6,981 bases of DNA from Candidatus Bathyarchaeota archaeon (GTDB lineage Archaea; Thermoproteota; Bathyarchaeia; TCS64): contig CALGBN010000519.1 in NCBI GenBank assembly GCA_937877765.1, positions 1 to 6,981 of the forward strand, given 5' to 3'. The notes under the pieces were generated by a model, which saw nothing but the letters and a program-made list of their open reading frames with translations, did not search any database and was not told where the DNA came from. The translations under genes were made by a program, and so were the position numbers. Numbering within the stretch: the first letter of the stretch is position 1; every line of letters begins with the position of its first letter. This document shows, piece after piece, positions 1 through 5,353 of the stretch.

Positions 1-1
1 G

Positions 2-268
2 GAAGCCCCGGAGCAGTACCTCGACCGGTCGCCGCTGACGTACATCAAGGACGTCGAGACGCCGCTGCTCATAATTCACTCCGAGAACGACTACCGGTGC
101 CCCATGCCCGAGGGAGAGAAGCTCTTCGTTGCCCTGAAGAGGCTCAAGAAGGAGGTCGAGTTCATCAGGTTCTATGACGAGCCCCATGGGCTCAGCCGCA
201 TGGGTAAACCAAGCCACCGCATAGCTAGACTGAGACACATACTCAGGTGGTTCGAAGAGTACCTCTAA
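2..268 (+). CDS. S9-family acylaminoacyl-peptidase / prolyl oligopeptidase, C-terminal part (5' truncated by window edge)
   Basis: The 88 residues visible are the end of an alpha/beta-hydrolase peptidase domain of the S9 family, cytosolic serine peptidases that cleave short or N-blocked peptides. The segment SPLTYIKDVETPLLIIHSEN is typical of archaeal and bacterial acylaminoacyl-peptidases. The Asp at visible residue 30 (in HSENDYRCP) and the His at residue 62 (in DEPHGLSR) match the catalytic Asp and His; the nucleophile serine and the N-terminal propeller lie outside the window. The terminal helix ending WFEEYL and the TAA stop match the usual family C-terminus, so the gene looks intact here. 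It converges on the minus-strand gene ending at 397. Family assignment is secure; exact substrate cannot be told. Confidence 0.9.
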   Translation, partial: EAPEQYLDRSPLTYIKDVETPLLIIHSENDYRCPMPEGEKLFVALKRLKKEVEFIRFYDEPHGLSRMGKPSHRIARLRHILRWFEEYL

Positions 269-276
269 CACCCCTT

Positions 277-396
277 TTAATTAATGATTAGAGTTTTAGG
301 CTTCTGACAGCGTTCTCCGAGCAGCCTCTCCTGGACCCGTGTTAGCTCATCCCACAGTAACGGTTTTTCGGCTTCACGTTTCGGCTTTGAGGGGGG
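277..396 (-). other. Short open frame continuing in phase after the RAM-domain gene's stop
   Basis: Reading past the TAA at 397-399 on the minus strand, the same frame stays open for 39 codons to a second TAA at 277-279. It encodes a charged, helix-like stretch including EKPLLWDELTRVQERLLGE. No ATG, GTG or TTG start is visible inside it. It could be chance, a decayed C-terminal extension or a gene remnant. The rest of 269-396 shows only T-runs near 275-278 and 293-297 that might help end the peptidase transcript. Confidence 0.2.
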
Positions 397-624
397 TTAG
401 GTTACCATGAGTGTGATGGTGTTCTTGATGCCGGGGGTGCCTCTTATCTTCCTTATTATGGTCTCGCTGAGCTCCTGTCTGTCGGCGTACTCGATCTTGA
501 CTATGAGGTCGTAGATGCCGTAGACCGTGTAGGTCTCCTTGATCTGGGGCAGCGCCTCCAAGGAGTTGGTTACCCTTTCTTCGGATCCTAGCTCGGTGCT
601 TATCATCACGTATGCGGAGGGCAT
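397..624 (-). CDS. Stand-alone Lrp/AsnC ligand-binding (RAM) domain protein
   Basis: This 75-residue protein consists only of the effector-binding RAM (AsnC_trans_reg) domain of Lrp/AsnC regulators, with no helix-turn-helix. It shows the alternating beta-alpha-beta pattern: an initial strand AYVMISTELG, a helix with VTNSLEALPQI, the strand ETYTVYGIYDLIVKIEY, a second helix, and the terminal TPGIKNTITLMV, where the IxxTxTxxV ending is typical. Stand-alone RAM proteins form dimers or octamers, bind amino acids or other small molecules and can co-assemble with full-length Lrp proteins. The length is normal for lone RAM proteins in archaea. The ATG at 624 follows a TATA-like box (650-658) by about 30 nt, so a leaderless or nearly leaderless mRNA is likely. 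The ligand and partner cannot be inferred from the window. Confidence 0.88.
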   Translation of the reverse strand: MPSAYVMISTELGSEERVTNSLEALPQIKETYTVYGIYDLIVKIEYADRQELSETIIRKIRGTPGIKNTITLMVT

Positions 625-649
625 TGGGGTATCGACCTGTGGGACGGTG

Positions 650-658
650 TTAATTATT
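650..658 (-). promoter_or_regulatory. TATA-like box for the RAM-domain gene
   Basis: On the minus strand the element reads AATAATTAA, centred about 30 nt before the ATG at 624. Archaeal transcription starts about 25 nt downstream of the TATA centre, so the transcript would begin within a few nt of the start codon. Confidence 0.45.
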
Positions 659-689
659 TGTTTTGGGTAACGAAACCTGCCTATGGGGT

Positions 690-881
690 TTATGAAAAAT
701 GGGGGTATTTGCTTGGTTCTTCGAGTATGGCCTTGATGGTGTCTACGATGGTTTCTGCGTCTTGGTCGTCGAGGTACTGGGGGTTTATCTTGAGCTTGTG
801 TCTGGGGTCTTTGAGGAGGAAGCCGGGCCGTAGCCTTTTTTCGAACTGGAGGTGGTCATTTTGGACGCGGAGGGGTCTCAT
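690..881 (-). CDS. Small conserved-looking protein of unknown function (63 aa)
   Basis: I do not recognise this family. From the ATG at 881 the product is 63 residues: a basic N-terminal half (MRPLRVQNDHLQFEKRLRPG) and an acidic C-terminal helix (YLDDQDAETIVDTIKAILEE) ending PSKYPHFS. No transmembrane segment or signal peptide is present. Coding is supported by strong third-position C/G use in this frame (runs such as CTC, GAC, ATC, AAG) and by the absence of a better frame opposite. A TTG at 917 would add 12 residues but lies too near the promoter element at 926-938 to be transcribed from it, so the ATG is preferred. It sits 65 nt upstream of the RAM-domain gene on the same strand. That gene seems to have its own promoter in the gap, so joint transcription is possible but not required. 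Confidence 0.6.
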   Translation of the reverse strand: MRPLRVQNDHLQFEKRLRPGFLLKDPRHKLKINPQYLDDQDAETIVDTIKAILEEPSKYPHFS

Positions 882-925
882 CGACGCTGGGGGGCTGCTC
901 TGCGGCGGCGTCCACAAGAAGCATG

Positions 926-938
926 TTTATTTATTTTT
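926..938. promoter_or_regulatory. Shared AT-rich promoter element between divergent genes
   Basis: The tract TTTATTTATTTTT lies about 25 nt before the ATG at 957 (plus strand) and about 50 nt before the ATG at 881 (minus strand), where it reads as AATAAATAAA. It fits a TATA box for both directions. The plus-strand mRNA would be leaderless and the minus-strand mRNA would have a leader of about 20 nt. Confidence 0.45.
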
Positions 939-956
939 TTGGGTTACTCTGGTTTA

Positions 957-1571
957 ATGGTAGAGTCTCCTCCGGAAGGGTACGTCGAAAAAGCTGTCGT
1001 CGACTTGACCAGTGAGCAGGGAATGAAGCTTGCGGCGGTTCTGCTCGGGCTGGCTCTCATCGTCGCTGTGCCGGTTGCCATGGCGTGGTACGTGGATGTT
1101 GTACGTCCAGGCGCCCTTGACCTGGGTTTAACGAAGGATCAGGAGGGTAGTATCATTATTGGCTTTGACTTGGGGGCTATGCTGAGTTACTTAGCCGTGT
1201 TGGTTTTGGTGCTGGTTTTCCATGAGCTCGTTCATGGGGTCGTCTTCTGGCGTGTGTCCGGTGAGGCGCCCACTGTGGGCCTGAAGGGGGTGTTCGTCTA
1301 CGTTTCTGCGCCTCCCAGTGTCTTCTTTCAACGTGACAGGTATCTGTGGGTGGGGGCGGCTCCCATGGTCTTGCTTACCCTGGTGGGGGTCTTGCTTGTC
1401 CTGTTGCTGCCTGCCTCGTTGATGCTCCTTGACGTGTTGTTTGTTGCCCTCAACGCCGCGGGGTCGGCTGGGGACCTGGTGATGATTTTGATGCTTCTTC
1501 GTTATCCGTCCAGCTCCCTCATCCGGGACCTTGACTCAGGTATGGTGATCTACGGGTTGGGTGCTCCTTGA
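957..1571 (+). CDS. DUF3267-family membrane protein (putative zinc metalloprotease)
   Basis: This 204-residue integral membrane protein carries the hallmarks of the DUF3267 family, which is related to membrane-embedded zinc peptidases. Hydrophobic segments lie at about residues 23-46, 73-88, 128-152 and 155-168. HELVH at 89-93 sits at the end of the second segment and gives an HExxH zinc-binding motif with its catalytic Glu. The downstream motif FVYVSAPPSVFFQRDRYLWV and the NAAGSAGD motif (Asp173 as a probable third zinc ligand) are both in family order. Proteolysis is inferred from the motif, and the substrate is unknown. The ATG at 957 is chosen over an in-frame ATG at 852: the 35 extra residues are arginine-rich and family-unlike, overlap the divergent gene, and lie upstream of the promoter element. 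The mRNA is probably leaderless. The stop is TGA. Confidence 0.85.
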   Translation: MVESPPEGYVEKAVVDLTSEQGMKLAAVLLGLALIVAVPVAMAWYVDVVRPGALDLGLTKDQEGSIIIGFDLGAMLSYLAVLVLVLVFHELVHGVVFWRVSGEAPTVGLKGVFVYVSAPPSVFFQRDRYLWVGAAPMVLLTLVGVLLVLLLPASLMLLDVLFVALNAAGSAGDLVMILMLLRYPSSSLIRDLDSGMVIYGLGAP

Positions 1572-1639
1572 TGGATGAGGACAGAGATGGGACTCCGTCT
1601 GGTTAAGATCCTTATGATGGCACACGGTACGGCGTGATG

Positions 1640-1762
1640 ATGGCGACGGAACTAGTCTGCTACTAAGACGACTACGAGGCCCAGAAAAACGTAATCAATG
1701 TTCACCATGTGAAACAACTCGTGGACTGAATAACCCTTTGCGGTGGACGTCAAGGTTGTCTT
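1640..1762 (+). pseudogene. Possible remnant of an AlaX-type alanyl-tRNA editing protein N-terminus
   Basis: From tandem ATGs at 1637-1642 one frame reads MATELVCY, TAA (1664-1666), DDYEAQKNVINVHHVKQLVD, TGA (1727-1729), ITLCGGRQGC. The order resembles the start of free-standing alanyl-tRNA editing proteins (M-T-x-L-x-Y-x-x-D-Y, then the LDRTxFYPxGGGQ motif), but two stops break it and the second motif is poor. The remainder of 1572-1865 holds no recognisable gene. This is a resemblance noted by eye and may be chance. Confidence 0.22.
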
Positions 1763-1795
1763 CATCTTCCTAATTCTAATCAATTTCAGTCCATT

Positions 1796-1811
1796 AAAAT
1801 AAAAACTGATT
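1796..1811 (-). terminator. T-rich tract downstream of the regulator gene
   Basis: On the minus strand this reads AATCAGTTTTTATTTT, about 55-70 nt past the regulator's stop. T-runs of this kind end archaeal transcripts. The flanks TCAGT and ACTGA could pair into a short 5-bp stem with a T-rich loop. Confidence 0.3.
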
Positions 1812-1865
1812 CAAGTGAGCATAGAAAGTGGTGCTTATTGAGTCGATGCTCGTGGAAATAATATT

Positions 1866-2696
1866 TTAGACCCTTATTTGGGCCGGTGTCGCAGTTTCCC
1901 AGTAGTGTTCATAGATTTCTCTACCCCATTTATGGGCTACTGGATCAGTCGATTTAAAGGCAATGTAGTCGTGTTTGCCTTCCAGAGTGATGAAGCTGAG
2001 GCTTGATACCTGTTTCTCTGACATGAAAAGACACAAATCGATCCTCTCTGGCTCACGTTGCTGCAACTTTCCAGTGGTGTTATATTCGAATAGCGCCTTG
2101 ATGAGTTCGTCGCTTAGATGCTTCTTCACGTCCTCAGCTAGCTGCCAGCCTTTCGGTCTCATCACGTGCACTTGGACTCCTCGTTGTAACGCATCCTTTA
2201 TGGGTTCATAGAGGTTCATCATCATTTGATCCATAATCATCCAAATATATTCCTCGGCTTCCTTGATCATCCTCTCATTGTCAAACATGGTTATCATGAC
2301 GTCGTTGGTGAACTCACTGTTTTCGAGGTCCCCTAGACGTAACGTGTACTCCTCAGGGATCACTGACAAAGTGTGGGACATGAAGTAGTCGCTGTGAGCT
2401 GAAAGGAACCTGTAACCCGGCACCCACCTGAGGGCCTGTTCCCCGACGGACGTGAGCTGGTAGTCGCCGGCAACGTTTTTCATGACGAGTTTCGCTTTCT
2501 GCAGCCTTGATACATGCCTGTAGACCTCCTGTGTAGTTGCGTCCAGCGTCTTGGATAGACTGGTCAGTTTCACGCCGCCTTCCCTCTAAAACGTTAACAT
2601 TATCTTCATTCGGTCCTCGTGGCTGAGTTCAAAGAATACGTTACAGAGGTCTTCCACACGCTCTATATGTTCATCATGGGTCTTAAAATTAATCAT
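1866..2696 (-). CDS. FilR1-type (DUF1724) winged-helix transcriptional regulator, interrupted by an in-frame amber codon
   Basis: Read through one TAG, this frame gives 276 residues with the architecture of archaeal FilR1-like regulators. An N-terminal winged helix (about 20-95) contains FFELSHEDRMKIM, KLTSLSKTLDATTQEVYRHV as the recognition-helix region, and the wing LTSVGEQALRW. A linker follows, then the DUF1724/FilR1 middle domain (about 130-270) with ITMFDNERMIKEAEEYIWM, GVQVHVMRPKGW and a C-terminal helix near KWGREIYEHYW. FilR1-type proteins act as DNA-binding dimers; the effector here is unknown. TAG at 2586-2588 replaces residue 37, within the first part of the winged helix. Without suppression, only a 235-residue product from the GTG at 2573 could be made, lacking helix 1. 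The matching family sequence on both sides shows that the 2696 ATG belongs to the gene. It is divergent from the ABC operon, so it likely regulates that operon. Confidence 0.82.
2586..2588 (-). other. In-frame TAG (amber) inside the regulator gene
   Basis: The codon follows ...RMKIMLTF and precedes REGGVKLTS in unbroken frame. No frameshift is needed to join the two halves, so this is a single-codon interruption: a nonsense mutation (one base from CAG or AAG), a sequencing error, or a recoded (for example pyrrolysine) codon. Confidence 0.8.
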
Positions 2697-2700
2697 GGGC

Positions 2701-2710
2701 GTATATTTTA
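2701..2710 (+). promoter_or_regulatory. TATA-like box for the glycine-zipper/ABC operon
   Basis: GTATATTTTA is centred about 42 nt before the ATG at 2748, placing transcription start near 2731. On the minus strand it is only 5 nt before the regulator ATG, so it suits the plus-strand operon better. Confidence 0.45.
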
Positions 2711-2712
2711 TC

Positions 2713-2725
2713 TTTCAGTCTGAAA
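2713..2725. promoter_or_regulatory. Perfect 6-1-6 palindrome, candidate operator
   Basis: TTTCAG-T-CTGAAA is an exact inverted repeat lying between the TATA-like box and the inferred plus-strand start site, in the intergenic gap between the regulator and the operon. A dimeric winged-helix protein bound here would block the operon and overlap the regulator's own upstream region. The function is inferred from position and symmetry. Confidence 0.45.
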
Positions 2726-2747
2726 CAGTGTTTATCCTAACCTTTGC

Positions 2748-2978
2748 ATGTGTAAGCCTCGAATAAAGATGAAAGAACAAAGCTGGTCTGGAGTTTCCGG
2801 AACTGGCCTCGCCATCGGCGCAGCAATAGGAATGATGTTTGGTCTAATGCTGAACAACCTTGTTTGGGGTCTGATAATGGGAGCTCTGATCGGGTTGGTC
2901 TCCGGTTCGATCTTTGAGTTTGGTAGCCGAAAGGTGTCGAGTTGTATCGAGGATGAAGGAGTGAATGAGCAATGTTGA
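2748..2978 (+). CDS. Small glycine-zipper two-helix membrane protein
   Basis: This 76-residue protein has a short basic N-terminus and two hydrophobic helices (about 18-35 and 38-56) separated by a short NN turn. Both are full of small residues spaced three to four apart (GTGLAIGAAIGMMFG; GLIMGALIGLVSGSIF), the glycine-zipper pattern that packs membrane helices tightly. The tail is polar and has two cysteines. Its role is unknown. It is the first gene of the operon and overlaps the ABC ATPase by 7 nt, so it is probably co-translated. It could be an accessory subunit of the transporter or a membrane-active peptide exported or neutralised by it. Similar glycine-zipper proteins are widespread as hypotheticals. 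An ATG at 2769 (giving MKEQSWSG...) is an alternative start; neither start has a clear Shine-Dalgarno site. Confidence 0.7.
   Translation: MCKPRIKMKEQSWSGVSGTGLAIGAAIGMMFGLMLNNLVWGLIMGALIGLVSGSIFEFGSRKVSSCIEDEGVNEQC
2956..2961 (+). promoter_or_regulatory. Ribosome binding site of the ABC ATPase
   Basis: AAGGAG lies 10 nt before the ATG at 2972 and inside the preceding gene. It favours 2972 over the in-frame ATG at 2981. Confidence 0.5.
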
Positions 2979-3742
2979 ATATGGCAGTAAATCTTGATTC
3001 GGTATCGAAGAGATTCGGCGAAATTAGAGCAGTAAACGCTCTAAGCCTCGAAATAGCTGAAGGAACCGTATACGGGCTCCTGGGCCCCAACGGCTCAGGT
3101 AAATCAACAACCATGAAGCTGATCATGGGGCTACTGAAGCCTGACTCAGGTCGGATAACGGTTTGTGGCATGGACCCGCAGAAGGAGCCGTTAAACGTCA
3201 AGAGAGTCATCGGGTATGTGCCGGAGACGCCTCGACTATACGAGTTCCTGACTGGCATGGAGTACCTGGACTTCATCGCCGCCATCCACGGAATCCCGAC
3301 CGAACAATACATGCCAAAAGTAAACAGGTTCCTGAAAGCGTTCGAGCTGTCAGGCCATGAGAACAAGATGATAGGCGGGTACAGTAATGGCATGAAACAG
3401 AAAACCGCCATCATAGGAGCCCTCCTCGGAGACCCGGAGCTGCTAGTGCTGGATGAGCCTCTGGGCGGACTTGACTCCAAGTCCGCGAGAATAATGAAGG
3501 ACTTGCTACATACTATAGCTGAGGAAGGCGTGACAACTATCTTCAGCACCCACGTCCTCGAGATAGCTGAGGCCATCTGCGATAAGATATGTATCCTCTA
3601 CAAGGGGAACCTGCTGACAGAGGGCACCGCTGAGGAGCTGAAGAGGCTTTCAGATACACCTGACTCGACACTGGAGGAAGCCTTCCTGAAACTAACTAAC
3701 AGCAGTGACGTACGGGAGATCGTTGAGGCATTAGTGTACTAG
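2972..3742 (+). CDS. ABC transporter ATP-binding protein (exporter type)
   Basis: This 256-residue protein is the cytoplasmic ATPase that powers the permease encoded next. All nucleotide-binding motifs are present in order: Walker A GPNGSGKST (38-46), Q-loop region YVPETP with Glu85 in place of Gln, signature YSNGMKQK (137-144) instead of the canonical LSGGQ, Walker B LLVLDEP (157-163), D-loop GGLD (165-168) and the H-loop His194 in STHVLE. The YVPE and YSxGM variants are usual in the CcmA/DrrA-like class that pairs with ABC-2 permeases in drug, peptide or lipid export. The length is normal for a stand-alone subunit. The gene overlaps the glycine-zipper gene by 7 nt and lies 11 nt before the permease ATG. 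The stop is TAG, followed four codons later by an in-frame TGA. The transported substrate cannot be inferred. Confidence 0.93.
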   Translation: MLNMAVNLDSVSKRFGEIRAVNALSLEIAEGTVYGLLGPNGSGKSTTMKLIMGLLKPDSGRITVCGMDPQKEPLNVKRVIGYVPETPRLYEFLTGMEYLDFIAAIHGIPTEQYMPKVNRFLKAFELSGHENKMIGGYSNGMKQKTAIIGALLGDPELLVLDEPLGGLDSKSARIMKDLLHTIAEEGVTTIFSTHVLEIAEAICDKICILYKGNLLTEGTAEELKRLSDTPDSTLEEAFLKLTNSSDVREIVEALVY

Positions 3743-3745
3743 GAG
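3742..3745 (+). promoter_or_regulatory. Ribosome binding site of the permease
   Basis: GGAG, starting at the last base of the ATPase stop, lies 8 nt before the ATG at 3754. This makes that ATG a better start than the TTG at 3751. Confidence 0.5.
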
Positions 3746-3753
3746 CGGGTTTG

Positions 3754-5238
3754 ATGAGCTTTAAGAAGGCGCTGCGGATCGCTGACGTTCTCGTACTCGC
3801 ATCCATACGAGCTAAAAGAGGCGTGAAACTCGACAAGGATGGAACCGCCAAGAAGGATCAGAGAAACGAAAAAGTGTTTCTGCTTGGGCTTCCCGTCGTG
3901 TCAGCCTTCATATATTTACTTCTCTGGAAAGGAAACACCCCCGTTGAGGTCGTCACTTCTCTGCTGAGCCAATCGCTGGTATTCCTTCCCTCCTTCTCAC
4001 TGCTGCTCATGGTGATGAATGGCTTGATGTTTGAAGTCAGTTTGTCAAGTTTTTCTACGTCAACAGACATCATCAACTGGCTTCCCATCAGAGCAAAGGA
4101 ATACGTGATCGGCTCCACGATAAGCGCAGTATATTTCACCCTTCCCTTCCTGATGATAATCTACGGGGCGTCGTTGGGAGCAGCAATCTACGCGGGGATG
4201 ATCAACGTATGGCTTCTAACGTTCACATTGAGTCTGCTTGGGCTACTTATTGGTGGCTTCGCTATCGAGATCGTCAGGGCTGCCTTGAATGAGGCTTCCT
4301 CGGTCATCAGTAAACGAGCCGGAAAATATGGTCAACTGGCTCAACTCGTAAGTACAGTGGTGATTATTGCCCTGTTCTCGATGGTATTTAACTATCAGGT
4401 TCTCTTAAAAGTGATGACCTGGTTCAACATCACGGTGGAGCAGGCCTGGTTCGTGCCATTGCTATGGCCAAGCCTAGCAGTGATCGATATACTAAGCTCA
4501 GAGTTCACCGGGGGTGCCCTGTATTTCGGAGGGAGCTTCATCATGATGGTGGCTTTCTTTGTCCTAGGCGTAAAGGCGAGGACGAAGTACTGGGTTCCAG
4601 CCCCACTCACCGTTACCCTGGCGCCGACAAGACAGTATTCAAACAGAAACGGCGTTTGGTCCCTATTCGGGTTCAGCTTAGCCGAACAGGCCATCATCAG
4701 CAAGGACTTTAAAGCCCTCTTTAGAAGACGGGAGATGGCTACCTTTCTCGCAATCCCATTGATGTTAGGGGCTGTAACCTTCATAAACAATGATGTCTCG
4801 TCTCTGTGGGATACGAGTATTCCCATCTTCGAGAGGTTGGGTTTCTTCCTGCTTCCCGGTATGGCGTTGTTCATACTGTCTTTTTACCTTGCTTTAGTCA
4901 GCGTAGGTCAAGAAGGCTCAGCTTTCATGAATCTCCGGGTGGGCCCCATCGCGTCTTCAAGCATCGTTAAAGCTAAGGCGTTTGTGGGTTTCGTTCCCTC
5001 CGCGGTCATACTGGCGGGTATACTCTCTGTTGTGGGTTACGTTGTGAAGCCGAGTCTACAGGGGATGATGACGATAGTGATAGTCTCTTTCGCAACCATC
5101 ATCGAGGCGTCTCTGCTTGGCATGGTATTTGCGACAAGATATCCGGACTTCACTGAGGTCCCGCGGGCCAAGTTCATCTCCTCAGAGGCTACCTTACTAG
5201 GATTAAAATGCAGGAACACCGCGGGTACAAGCAGATAG
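3754..5238 (+). CDS. ABC-2-like transporter permease, apparently missing its C-terminal helices
   Basis: This 494-residue membrane protein has about ten hydrophobic segments (near 41-58, 70-90, 118-139, 150-171, 198-217, 255-272, 329-344, 362-383, 410-430 and 436-458). Cytoplasmic stretches include KDFKALFRRREMATFLAIP (about 317-335) and VGQEGSAFMNLRVGPI (about 384-399). These stretches and RYPDFTEVPRAKFIS (about 462-476) are features I recall from archaeal ABC-2-type permeases that pair with such ATPases. In relatives of this type I expect further membrane helices after the PDFxEVPRxxF motif. Here the frame turns polar after TLLGL and stops after CRNTAGTSR at a TAG (TAA two codons later). 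None of the three downstream forward frames encodes a hydrophobic helix, so a simple frameshift does not explain the loss; a deletion or real shortening is likelier. It is the partner of the preceding ATPase, with an RBS at 3742-3745. Confidence 0.85.
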   Translation: MSFKKALRIADVLVLASIRAKRGVKLDKDGTAKKDQRNEKVFLLGLPVVSAFIYLLLWKGNTPVEVVTSLLSQSLVFLPSFSLLLMVMNGLMFEVSLSSFSTSTDIINWLPIRAKEYVIGSTISAVYFTLPFLMIIYGASLGAAIYAGMINVWLLTFTLSLLGLLIGGFAIEIVRAALNEASSVISKRAGKYGQLAQLVSTVVIIALFSMVFNYQVLLKVMTWFNITVEQAWFVPLLWPSLAVIDILSSEFTGGALYFGGSFIMMVAFFVLGVKARTKYWVPAPLTVTLAPTRQYSNRNGVWSLFGFSLAEQAIISKDFKALFRRREMATFLAIPLMLGAVTFINNDVSSLWDTSIPIFERLGFFLLPGMALFILSFYLALVSVGQEGSAFMNLRVGPIASSSIVKAKAFVGFVPSAVILAGILSVVGYVVKPSLQGMMTIVIVSFATIIEASLLGMVFATRYPDFTEVPRAKFISSEATLLGLKCRNTAGTSR

Positions 5239-5327
5239 GTGGGGTAACGGTATCGATCACAACGCATATTCAGAAGCAGGTAAAGGGGGTGTATCCTAGA
5301 AAAAGGGATCCTTGTTACAGTCAAATC

Positions 5328-5335
5328 AATATAAG
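5328..5335 (+). promoter_or_regulatory. TATA-like box for the secreted propeller gene
   Basis: AATATAAG is centred about 22-24 nt before the ATG at 5354, consistent with a leaderless transcript and with this gene being transcribed separately from the ABC operon. Confidence 0.45.
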
Positions 5336-5353
5336 AAAAAGATTTGTCTACCC

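Noticed and set aside
852..956. Upstream in-frame ATG extending the DUF3267 protein by 35 residues
   Set aside because: The extension is arginine-rich, overlaps the divergent small gene and lies upstream of the promoter element at 926-938.
658..957. Plus-strand open frame of 99 codons before the DUF3267 gene
   Set aside because: It is antisense to the small minus-strand gene, whose codons show the stronger third-position bias; tryptophan- and serine-rich composition suggests a shadow.
1572..1865. Possible tRNA or structured RNA in the gap
   Set aside because: No T-loop (GTTCRAAYC-like) sequence with matching acceptor arms was seen here or in 6362-6694.
2737..3576. Long minus-strand open frame (279 codons) opposite the ABC ATPase
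   Set aside because: It is antisense to a gene with all ABC motifs in order; its serine/proline-rich composition is typical of a shadow frame.
4395..4874. Minus-strand open frame of 159 codons inside the permease
   Set aside because: The plus strand encodes the membrane helices and motifs expected of the permease; the opposite frame has no recognisable domain.
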